A DNA stretch of 48,914 bases from Acidovorax sp. SRB_14 (GTDB lineage: Bacteria; Pseudomonadota; Gammaproteobacteria; Burkholderiales; Burkholderiaceae_C): contig NZ_MWOK01000022.1 of the NCBI RefSeq assembly GCF_012932145.1, positions 1 through 48,914 of the forward strand, written 5' to 3'. The notes beneath the pieces are model-generated. The model ran no database searches, was not told the origin of the DNA, and saw only the letters and a program-made list of their open reading frames with translations. A program made the position numbers and the translations under genes. Shown one piece after another: positions 26,529 through 34,752 of this stretch (within the stretch, counting starts at the first letter, position 1; every line of letters begins with the position of its first letter).

Positions 26529-28673
26529 ATGTCTGACAACACCCTGGGCGTTCGCCCCTCAGCGGGTTCGCAGGCGCTGCGCGCCAGCGTCGAGCTGCTG
26601 TCGTCCATGCGCTTTGCCATTGCGCTGCTCACGGTGATCTGCATCGCCTCGGTGATCGGCACGGTGCTCAAGCAGCACGAGCCGGCCGTCAACTACGTCA
26701 ACCAGTTCGGTCCGTTCTGGGCCGACGTGTTCGCCGCGCTCAAGCTCAATGCGGTCTACAGCGCCTGGTGGTTCCTGCTGATCCTGGCCTTCCTGGTCAC
26801 CAGCACCTCGCTGTGCATTGCACGCAACACGCCCAAGATCCTGGCCGACCTGGGCACCTACAAGGAAAACATCCGCGAAAAGAGCCTGGGCGCGTTCCAC
26901 CACAAGGCCCAGGCCGACCTGGGCGGCGACAGCGCCAGCGAGGCGCGGCGCATCGGCGAGATGCTGGTGGGCGGCGGCTGGAAGGTCAAGCTGCAGCAGC
27001 GCGACACGCCCGCCGGTCCCGGCTCGGGCTGGATGGTGGCGGCCAAGGCCGGAGCGGCCAACAAGATCGGCTACATCGCCGCGCACAGCGCCATCGTGCT
27101 GGTGTGCGTGGGTGGCCTGCTCGATGGCGACCTGATCGTGCGCGCGCAAATGTGGTTCAACGGCAAGGTGCCCTATACCGGCGGCGGGCTGATTTCCGAG
27201 GTGGCGCCGCAGCACCGCCTGAGCCCGCGCAACCCGACCTTCCGCGGCAACCTGCTGGTGTCCGAGGGCACGCAGGCGGGCACCGCCATCTTGAGCCAGT
27301 CCGACGGCATCTTGCTGCAGGACCTGCCGTTCACCGTCGAGCTCAAGAAGTTCATCGTCGAGCACTACTCCACCGGCATGCCCAAGCTGTTCGCCAGCGA
27401 GGTCGTGATCCACGACAAGGCCACGGGCGAGGCCACGCCGGCGCGCATCGAGGTCAACCACCCGGCCAGCTACAAGGGCGTTGAAATCTACCAGTCGAGC
27501 TTCGACGACGGCGGCTCGTCCGTTTCCTTGCGCGCTCTGCCCATGGCAGCCGGGATGCAGCCGTTTGACGTGCAGGGCGTCATCGGCGGCAACGCGCAAC
27601 CGGTCAAGGGCGCGGGGGGCGAGGCGCTGACGCTCGAGTTCACCTCGCTGCGCACCATCAACGTCGAAAACTTTGCCGGCGAAGGCGCGGGCTCGGGCAC
27701 CGATGTGCGCAAGGTCGATTTGCGCCAGTCCATCGACGCGCGCCTGGGCGCGGCCAACAAGACCGTGACCACCAAGGAACTGCGCAACGTGGGCCCGAGC
27801 ATCGGCTACAAGCTGCGCGATGCGGCGGGCCAGGCGCGCGAATTCCACAACTACATGCTGCCCGTGTCCCTGGGCGACGGCGGGCCGCAGGTGTTCCTGC
27901 TGGGTGTGCGCGAGAACCCGGCCGACCCCTTCCGCTACCTGCGCGTGCCGGCCGATGACCAGGGACGCATCGACGGCTTCATGCAGCTGCGCGCCGCGCT
28001 GGCCGATCCGGCTGTGCGCCAGATGGCCGTGCGTCGCTATGTGGCGCAGTCGGTCGATCCTTCGCGCCGCGAGCTGACCGAGCAGCTGACCGAGTCGGCC
28101 GCGCGCGCCCTGACGCTGTTTGCCGGCACGGTCGGTGCCGACGGCAAGCCCCATGGCGGGCTGCCGGCCCTCTCCGACTTCATGGAAGCCAACGTGCCCG
28201 AAGCCGAGCGCAGCCGTGCCGGCGAGGTTCTGGTGCGCATCCTCAACGGCACGCTGTTCGAGCTGGCGCAGCTCACGCGCGAGCGCGCCGGCTTGCCGCC
28301 GCTCGAGTCCAGCACCCAGACCCAGTCTTTCATGACGCAGTCCGTGCTGGCGCTCAGCGACGCGCAGATCTACCCGGCACCGCTGGTGTTCGCACTCACC
28401 GACTTCAAGCAGGTCCAGGCCAGCGTCTTCCAGGTGGCGCGTGCCCCTGGCAAGAACATTGTCTATCTGGGCTGCGCGTTGCTGATCCTGGGCGTTTTTG
28501 CCATGCTGTACATCCGCGAGCGGCGCATCTGGGTCTGGCTGGTGCCGCAGGGCGACCACACCCATGCCACCATGGCGCTGTCGACCAACCGCAAGACCAT
28601 GGACGGCGACCAGGAATTCGCCCAGATCACCGAAAAACTCATCGGGGTGCGCCCCGCAGGAGCCCATGCATGA
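26529..28673 (+). CDS. Cytochrome c biogenesis protein Ccs1/ResB
   Basis: Large membrane subunit of System II heme delivery, 714 aa, which works with CcsA to export heme and attach it to apocytochromes c. The N-terminal helix (RFAIALLTVICIASVIGTVL) with SSMRFAI is the ResB signature; further helices lie near residues 80-100 and 175-200. A large periplasmic domain follows, and a last helix is at about 640-660 (IVYLGCALLILGVFAMLYI). The end overlaps the next gene by 4 bases. Its position after a cytochrome c gene supports the role. Confidence 0.95.
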   Translation: MSDNTLGVRPSAGSQALRASVELLSSMRFAIALLTVICIASVIGTVLKQHEPAVNYVNQFGPFWADVFAALKLNAVYSAWWFLLILAFLVTSTSLCIARNTPKILADLGTYKENIREKSLGAFHHKAQADLGGDSASEARRIGEMLVGGGWKVKLQQRDTPAGPGSGWMVAAKAGAANKIGYIAAHSAIVLVCVGGLLDGDLIVRAQMWFNGKVPYTGGGLISEVAPQHRLSPRNPTFRGNLLVSEGTQAGTAILSQSDGILLQDLPFTVELKKFIVEHYSTGMPKLFASEVVIHDKATGEATPARIEVNHPASYKGVEIYQSSFDDGGSSVSLRALPMAAGMQPFDVQGVIGGNAQPVKGAGGEALTLEFTSLRTINVENFAGEGAGSGTDVRKVDLRQSIDARLGAANKTVTTKELRNVGPSIGYKLRDAAGQAREFHNYMLPVSLGDGGPQVFLLGVRENPADPFRYLRVPADDQGRIDGFMQLRAALADPAVRQMAVRRYVAQSVDPSRRELTEQLTESAARALTLFAGTVGADGKPHGGLPALSDFMEANVPEAERSRAGEVLVRILNGTLFELAQLTRERAGLPPLESSTQTQSFMTQSVLALSDAQIYPAPLVFALTDFKQVQASVFQVARAPGKNIVYLGCALLILGVFAMLYIRERRIWVWLVPQGDHTHATMALSTNRKTMDGDQEFAQITEKLIGVRPAGAHA

Positions 28674-30019
28674 ACACGGCCGCAAGCACCACCACGACCA
28701 CGCTCAAACTGAACGAGGGCTATTTCTCGCAGCGCAACTGGCTGGACTGGCTGTTTGCCGCGCTGGTGATCGGCGGCGGGCTGTTTGCGCTGCAGCGTTA
28801 TGCGGCCTACATGGACGTGTATGAAAAAGGCATCTTGCTGGGTGCCATACCCTCCACCATCTGGCTGGGCTGGTTCTGGCGCCCTCTGCGCACCCTGATG
28901 GTGGTGGCCGCCGGCTGTGCGCTGCTGGCCATCGGCCTGTACCAGGTGGATGGCGCGGGCAGCCTGGCGCGTGCCGACACGGTGTTCGGGCTCAAGTACT
29001 TCCTGTCGAGCCAGTCGGCCATCCTGTGGATGAGCATGCTGTTCTTCATGAGCACGGCCTTCTATTGGATCAGCATGTTCGCGCGCGGCGAGGGCGCCAC
29101 CATGTCGCTGATCGGCTCGCGCCTGGCCTGGGTGGCCGTGGGCATGGCGCTGATCGGCACACTGGTGCGCTGGTACGAAAGCTACCTGGTGGGCGCCGAC
29201 GTCGGCCACATCCCGGTCAGCAACCTCTATGAAGTGTTCGTCATGTTCTGCTGGATGACGGCCACGTTCTATCTCTACTACGAAGCGCAGTACCGCACGC
29301 GCGCGCTGGGCGCCTTCGTCATGCTGGTGGTCAGCGCCGCCGTGGGCTTCCTGCTCTGGTACACCGTCGTGCGCGAGGCGCACGAGATCCAGCCCTTGGT
29401 GCCGGCGCTCAAGAGCTGGTGGATGAAGCTGCATGTGCCGGCCAACTTCATCGGCTATGGCACCTTTGCGCTGTCGGCCATGGTGGCTTTCGCCTACCTG
29501 ATCAAGCAGTCGGCGGGCGAGACGCGCTGGTACAAGCTGGCGCCGCTGTGGCTGCTGGGCGTGGTGCTGTGCTTCGAGCCCGTGGTGTTCCGTCCCACGG
29601 CCGGTGACGGCGCGGGCGGCAGCTATTGGATGGTGTATTTCGGCGTGTCGGCCTTGATCGTGGGCTCCATCCTGTTCGGGCGCCAGCGCATTGCCAGCAA
29701 GCTGCCCCCGCTGGCGCTGCTCGACGACGTCATGTACAAGGCCATCGCCGTCGGCTTTGCCTTCTTCACCATCGCTACCGTGCTGGGAGCTCTGTGGGCG
29801 GCCGAGGCCTGGGGCGGCTACTGGAGCTGGGATCCGAAGGAAACCTGGGCGCTGATCGTCTGGCTCAACTACGCGGCCTGGCTGCACATGCGGCTCATGA
29901 AGGGTCTGCGCGGCACGGTGTCGGCCTGGTGGGCGCTGGTGGGGCTGGTGGTCACCACCTTTGCCTTCCTGGGCGTGAACATGTTCCTCAGCGGCTTGCA
30001 CAGCTACGGCACCCTGTGA
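28670..30019 (+). CDS. Cytochrome c biogenesis protein CcsA/ResC (WWD protein)
   Basis: Multi-helix membrane protein of 449 aa and partner of Ccs1 in System II. The heme-handling WWD motif is intact in WGGYWSWDPKETWALIVW. Ligand histidines are plausible in KSWWMKLHVPANFIGYG and in the last loop FLSGLHSYGTL. About eight hydrophobic segments can be seen. The ATG overlaps the ccs1 stop (ATGA), showing translational coupling. Also called CcsB in some genomes. Confidence 0.95.
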   Translation: MNTAASTTTTTLKLNEGYFSQRNWLDWLFAALVIGGGLFALQRYAAYMDVYEKGILLGAIPSTIWLGWFWRPLRTLMVVAAGCALLAIGLYQVDGAGSLARADTVFGLKYFLSSQSAILWMSMLFFMSTAFYWISMFARGEGATMSLIGSRLAWVAVGMALIGTLVRWYESYLVGADVGHIPVSNLYEVFVMFCWMTATFYLYYEAQYRTRALGAFVMLVVSAAVGFLLWYTVVREAHEIQPLVPALKSWWMKLHVPANFIGYGTFALSAMVAFAYLIKQSAGETRWYKLAPLWLLGVVLCFEPVVFRPTAGDGAGGSYWMVYFGVSALIVGSILFGRQRIASKLPPLALLDDVMYKAIAVGFAFFTIATVLGALWAAEAWGGYWSWDPKETWALIVWLNYAAWLHMRLMKGLRGTVSAWWALVGLVVTTFAFLGVNMFLSGLHSYGTL

Positions 30020-30088
30020 GGGCGGCACGCACAGGGGATTAAAGACGACAGGAAAGGCTTCGTCTGCACAAAGACTGTTCGGTATCGG

Positions 30089-30106
30089 GAAACGAATTCA
30101 GGTTTC
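30089..30106. promoter_or_regulatory. Inverted repeat upstream of msrPQ
   Basis: GAAAC-N8-GTTTC in the 131-base gap before msrP. It might be a regulator site, or part of an extracytoplasmic-function sigma promoter (GGAAAC, then TCTACC 18 bases on). The support is weak. Confidence 0.25.
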
Positions 30107-30150
30107 TCGCCTCTACCTGCCACAGCCTCACCAAATCACCGGAGCCTTCC

Positions 30151-31146
<996 letters not shown>

Positions 31147-31237
31147 AGCCTTGGCGCGGCACAGCGCCGCAGGCGCTGCGCACTCTGCCTTTGGGGCACG
31201 CGCGTTCTCTGCCCCGTTTTTTGCCGGGTGACGATCG

Positions 31238-31894
31238 ATGGACATCAAAAAACTGCTGCTGCGCCCCGCCGCCAAGCCCATGGTGTTTGCGGCATCGCTG
31301 CTGCCTTTTGCGTGGCTGTTCTATGCGGCCGCCAGCGACCAGCTGGGCGCGAATCCGGCCGAGGCGTTGATCCGTTCGCTGGGCGACTGGACGCTGCGCT
31401 TCTTGTGCATCGTGCTGGCCGTGACGCCGCTGCGGGTGCTCACCGCAACCCCGTCGCTGGCGCGTTTTCGCCGCATGCTCGGCCTGTTCGTGTTTTTCTA
31501 CGCCACGCTGCACCTGCTCAGCTATGCCTGGTTCGACATGGGGCTGGACTGGGGCGACATCGCGCGCGACATCGCCAAGCGCCCATTCATCCTTGTGGGC
31601 TCGACGGCGCTGCTGCTGCTGTCGCTGCTGGCGGCCACCTCGTTCAACCGCGCGATCCGCTGGCTCGGTGCACCACGCTGGCGCGCGCTGCACCGCCTGG
31701 TGTACGCCGTGGCGGGCCTGGCGATCCTGCATTTCTTCTGGATGCGTGCGGGCAAGAACGATTTCAGCGAAGTGGCGGTGTACGGCGGCGTGCTGGCGTT
31801 GCTGCTGGGCTGGCGGGTGGCGCACCACTGGCGCCAGAAGCGGCGCGCCGGCCGCGCTGCGGCCGGGCCAGCGGCAGGCGCCCGCCAGGCTTGA
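31238..31894 (+). CDS. msrQ: Heme-binding membrane subunit MsrQ (YedZ)
   Basis: Inner-membrane b-type cytochrome that passes electrons from the quinone pool or a flavin reductase to MsrP. The 218-aa protein has about six helices. Heme-ligand histidines fit FYATLHLLSYAWFDMG, WRALHRLVYAVAGLAILHFFW. LGDWTLRFLCIVLAVTPLR and the interhelical KRPFILVGSTAL are family marks. The C-terminus is a short Arg/Ala-rich tail. A dispersed repeat begins at its stop codon. Confidence 0.95.
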   Translation: MDIKKLLLRPAAKPMVFAASLLPFAWLFYAAASDQLGANPAEALIRSLGDWTLRFLCIVLAVTPLRVLTATPSLARFRRMLGLFVFFYATLHLLSYAWFDMGLDWGDIARDIAKRPFILVGSTALLLLSLLAATSFNRAIRWLGAPRWRALHRLVYAVAGLAILHFFWMRAGKNDFSEVAVYGGVLALLLGWRVAHHWRQKRRAGRAAAGPAAGARQA

Positions 31895-31960
31895 TGCTAT
31901 TGAAAATGCAGCTTACAACGCTTTCTGGACAAGGGCTAGAGCCCTGTTTGATGCAAAAAA
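31894..31960 (+). repeat. Dispersed palindromic repeat, copy G
   Basis: ATGCTATTGAAAATGCAGCT, TACAACGCTTTCTGGACAAG, GGCTAGAGCCCTGTTTGATG, CAAAAAA. It fills the gap between the convergent msrQ and diiron protein genes. Confidence 0.65.
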
Positions 31961-31976
31961 TCGTTGCGACCGGCCT

Positions 31977-32804
31977 TCAACCCGTGGCGGCACGCAGCGC
32001 GGGGCACAGCGTGTGCGCGACGGGCTCGATGGCCGCGGTGGGCAGCTGGTAGGCGCGGTCGTCCAACAGGTCGATGCCGCACATCAGGTGGTCGATCCAC
32101 TCGAAGAAATCGGCGATGGCCTGAGGGCCCACGATGGGCGCGCCATGCTGGGGCACGAGCATGGAAATATCGAGCTGGCGCGCCATCCGCACCCACAGGC
32201 GCAGGATCTTGTTGGACACCATGTAGCGCCGGTGGAAGCCCTCCATCAGCGGGATGTGCGCCTGCAGGTCGGTGACCGGGCGGGCGGCCTTGGCGCCCGA
32301 CACCATGGACACGCCGAGGTCGCCCGTGAAGAGGATGCGGCTCACGGGATCGTAGAAATGGAAGTTGCCTTCCGAATGCAGGAAGTGCGCCGGCAGCAGC
32401 CACAGCTCGTGGCGCCCCAGCGGCAGCCTCCCGCCGGCGTCGGGCACGCCGATCACGCGGTTCTCGGTCTTGCCGACTTTGGTGAAATGCGGGACAAAGC
32501 GCTCCCAGACGCGCGAAATGACCAGCATGGCCTGGGTGCTTGACATCCAGCGGTCCAGCGAGGCAATGATGTCCGGGTCGGCGTGCGAGGCGATCAGGTA
32601 CGACAGTTTCTGGGGCGAGAAGTGCTTTGACATGCCCATGTACAACTCGTTGTAGGCCAGGTTGCCGCCGGGGTCGATGATGGCGCCCGTGCCGTCGTCC
32701 ACGATCAGAAACTGGTTGGCCTGCACCGCCTGCCCGTCCTCCTCGATGAGGTCCGTGAACATGTAGCAGGCATGGTTCCTGTCGCGGTAGAGTTCGGTGG
32801 GCAT
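31977..32804 (-). CDS. Diiron metallo-beta-lactamase-fold protein (flavodiiron/ODP-like, no flavodoxin domain)
   Basis: Stand-alone metallo-beta-lactamase-fold protein, 275 aa, related to the oxygen/NO-reacting module of flavodiiron proteins and to the oxygen-binding diiron protein ODP. Metal ligands can be placed: H74, D76 and D78 in ASHADPDII, His in PAHFLHSEGNFHFYD, Asp in LFTGDLGVS, and His in LVPQHGAPI. Flavodiiron proteins use H-x-E-x-D in the first motif; here the Glu is Asp. There is no flavodoxin domain, so electrons must come from another protein if it is a reductase; a sensor role is also possible. I chose ATG 32804 over an upstream TTG. An FNR-type site lies in its promoter. Confidence 0.85.
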   Translation of the reverse strand: MPTELYRDRNHACYMFTDLIEEDGQAVQANQFLIVDDGTGAIIDPGGNLAYNELYMGMSKHFSPQKLSYLIASHADPDIIASLDRWMSSTQAMLVISRVWERFVPHFTKVGKTENRVIGVPDAGGRLPLGRHELWLLPAHFLHSEGNFHFYDPVSRILFTGDLGVSMVSGAKAARPVTDLQAHIPLMEGFHRRYMVSNKILRLWVRMARQLDISMLVPQHGAPIVGPQAIADFFEWIDHLMCGIDLLDDRAYQLPTAAIEPVAHTLCPALRAATG

Positions 32805-32833
32805 GGCGATGCTGCGGTGCAATAAAGCCCGCG

Positions 32834-32874
32834 ACTCTACCGGCCCCGGTGGTGTCGGGCTTGACTCACATCAA
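32834..32874 (-). promoter_or_regulatory. FNR/ANR-type box and -10 for the diiron protein gene
   Basis: On the minus strand TTGATGTGAGTCAA (32861-32874) matches the FNR consensus TTGAT-N4-ATCAA at 9 of 10 positions. TAGAGT (32834-32839) is a fair -10. Transcription would then start near 32827, placing the box centre about 41 bases upstream, the class II activator position. Confidence 0.6.
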
Positions 32875-32908
32875 GATGACGCAGGTCAAGCCCAAAGCGC
32901 CCAAGCGC

Positions 32909-34186
32909 TTACAGCAGCCTCTCGCCCTGGAAGGTGTCCTGGGCCGTCTCGCGCTCGCGGATCAGGTGGGCGCGCGGCCCGTCCACCAGCACCTCGGCGG
33001 CGCGGCCGCGGGTGTTGTAGTTGCTCGACATGGACATGCAGTAGGCGCCCGCGGACAGCACCGCCAGGCGGTCGCCGGGCTGCACGGCCAGCGCACGGTC
33101 GCGTCCGATCCAGTCGCCGCTCTCGCACACCGGGCCGACCACGTCGTAGACCGGCGCCGCGGCGTCCCCGGCTTGCTGCAGCGGGACAATGCCGTGGAAG
33201 GCCTGGTACATGGCGGGCCGCGGCAGGTCGTTCATGGCCGCGTCGATGATGCAGAAATTCTTTTCCTCGCCGGGCTTGAGGTAGAGCACTTCGGCCACGC
33301 ACAGGCCGGCGTTGCCGACCAGCGAGCGCCCGGGCTCGATCATGAACTGGCGGTCGCCATAGCCGCGCGCATCGATCTTGGCCAGCAGCTGCATCCACAG
33401 CGCGTCGGCGGTGGGCGGGGTGTCGCCGTTGTAGTTGATGCCCAGGCCCCCGCCAAAATCGATGTGGTGGATGGGAATGCCAGCGGCCTCGATCTCCTGC
33501 ACCAGGTCGAGCAGGCGGTCGGTTGCATCAAGGTAGGGCGTGGCCTCGGTGATCTGCGAGCCGATGTGGAAGTCGATGCCCACCACCTGGAGGCCGGGCA
33601 GGGCCGCCGCCCTTTGGTAGACCGCCAGCGTGCGCTCGTGCGCGACGCCGAACTTGTTGCCTTTCAGGCCCGTCGAGATGTAGGGGTGGGTCTTGGGATC
33701 GACGTTGGGGTTGACGCGGATGCTGACGGGCGCTGTGTGGCCCGATGCGGTGGCCACCTCGCTGAGCACTTCGAGCTCGGCCTCGCTCTCGACATTGAAG
33801 CACAGGATGCCGGCCTGCAGCGCCTGCAGCATTTCGGCGCGCGTCTTGCCCACGCCGGAAAAGATCACCTTGCGCACGTCGCCGCCGGCAGCGACCACAC
33901 GCTCGAGCTCGCCGCCCGAGACGATGTCAAAGCCGCAGCCCTGCCGCGCGAAGAACTGCAGGACCGCCAGCGACGAATTGGCCTTCATAGCGTAGCAGAC
34001 CTGCAGCTTGCGCCCGGCAAAGCCGCGCTGGTAGGCCGCCAGCGCGGCCTGCATGGAGGCTTGGGAATAGACAAACAGGGGCGTGCCGTGGGCCTGGGCC
34101 AGGTCGTCGACGCGAACGTCTTCGATGAACAGGGCGTCGCCCCGGTAGGCGATGTGGGGGTGGCCGGGCAGTGCAGGGTGGGTCAT
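32909..34186 (-). CDS. lysA: Diaminopimelate decarboxylase
   Basis: Last step of lysine synthesis, decarboxylating meso-diaminopimelate with PLP, 425 aa. The Schiff-base Lys is in QVCYAMKANSSLAVLQ. GFDIVSGGELERVVAAG, the phosphate-binding DFGGGLGINY, EPGRSLVGNAG, CESGDWIGRDR and the C-terminal AGAYCMSMSSNYNTRGR are all present. The ATG overlaps the lptM stop by 4 bases, so lptM-lysA is one operon, the common order in betaproteobacteria. Confidence 0.97.
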   Translation of the reverse strand: MTHPALPGHPHIAYRGDALFIEDVRVDDLAQAHGTPLFVYSQASMQAALAAYQRGFAGRKLQVCYAMKANSSLAVLQFFARQGCGFDIVSGGELERVVAAGGDVRKVIFSGVGKTRAEMLQALQAGILCFNVESEAELEVLSEVATASGHTAPVSIRVNPNVDPKTHPYISTGLKGNKFGVAHERTLAVYQRAAALPGLQVVGIDFHIGSQITEATPYLDATDRLLDLVQEIEAAGIPIHHIDFGGGLGINYNGDTPPTADALWMQLLAKIDARGYGDRQFMIEPGRSLVGNAGLCVAEVLYLKPGEEKNFCIIDAAMNDLPRPAMYQAFHGIVPLQQAGDAAAPVYDVVGPVCESGDWIGRDRALAVQPGDRLAVLSAGAYCMSMSSNYNTRGRAAEVLVDGPRAHLIRERETAQDTFQGERLL

Positions 34187-34398
34187 GGAGTGGCAGGAGC
34201 GGGAGCGGAAGGAAGAGGGACGGCGAGGGCGGGCGTGCGCAAGGAGTTGGGCTTCAGGGTTTCGGGCAGCGTTGCGCGCTGGCTGGCCGCGGGCTCGGTC
34301 GGCAGAAACAGCGGGCCCCGCTGTCCGCAGGCGCCCAGGAGTGCCACGCTGGAGGCAAGGGCAAAGCTCCTCGCTAGAATTTGGAACGCTTTCAACAT
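34183..34398 (-). CDS. lptM: Small outer-membrane lipoprotein LptM (YifL-like)
   Basis: Lipoprotein of 71 aa that in Escherichia coli helps assemble the LPS translocon LptDE. The signal peptide ends in the lipobox LLGAC and is followed at once by GQRGPLFLP, the short motif that defines the family. The rest is a Pro/Ala/Thr-rich unstructured tail. Overlaps lysA by 4 bases. Its start codon is only 12 bases from that of divergent cyaY. Longer in-frame reading upstream crosses cyaY and is not real. Confidence 0.88.
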   Translation of the reverse strand: MLKAFQILARSFALASSVALLGACGQRGPLFLPTEPAASQRATLPETLKPNSLRTPALAVPLPSAPAPATP

Positions 34399-34410
34399 GC
34401 CTAAATTGTA
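34375..34410. promoter_or_regulatory. Candidate divergent -10 elements of cyaY and lptM
   Basis: TAGAAT at 34375-34380 (plus strand) could serve cyaY, from inside the lptM gene. TACAAT (minus strand, 34405-34410) ends 6 bases before the lptM ATG, which would give a leaderless or nearly leaderless message. No convincing -35 is seen for either. Confidence 0.3.
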
Positions 34411-34740
34411 ATGACCGACCTTGAATTCCTGGACCGCGCCGAGCAGCTTCTGCTGGCCGTTGAGCAATGCTGCGACCGCATCAACGACGAGACAGACGCC
34501 GACGTGGACAGCCAGCGCATGGGCGGCATGATCACGCTCACCTTCCCCAACCGCACCCAGATCATCATCAACCAGCAGAAGCCCTTGCATGAAATCTGGA
34601 TGGCGGCCAAGTCCGGGGGCTACCACTATCGCTTCGACGGCCAGCGGTGGCAGGACACCAAGGGGGCGGGCGAGTTTTTCAACAGCCTGAGCCGCGATGC
34701 GTCAGAACAGTCGGGGCTGGCGCTGCGCTTCTGCGCCTGA
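34411..34740 (+). CDS. cyaY: Iron donor protein CyaY (frataxin)
   Basis: Bacterial frataxin, 109 aa, an iron-binding regulator of iron-sulfur cluster assembly. The acidic first helix ([14 protein letters not shown]...[12 protein letters not shown]) and the sheet text [26 protein letters not shown] (in parts) with [15 protein letters not shown] are typical. No Shine-Dalgarno precedes the ATG. It is divergent from lptM-lysA and convergent with mrcA, whose stop is 12 bases beyond its own. Confidence 0.96.
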   Translation: MTDLEFLDRAEQLLLAVEQCCDRINDETDADVDSQRMGGMITLTFPNRTQIIINQQKPLHEIWMAAKSGGYHYRFDGQRWQDTKGAGEFFNSLSRDASEQSGLALRFCA

Positions 34741-34752
34741 GCCCGCGGCCAG

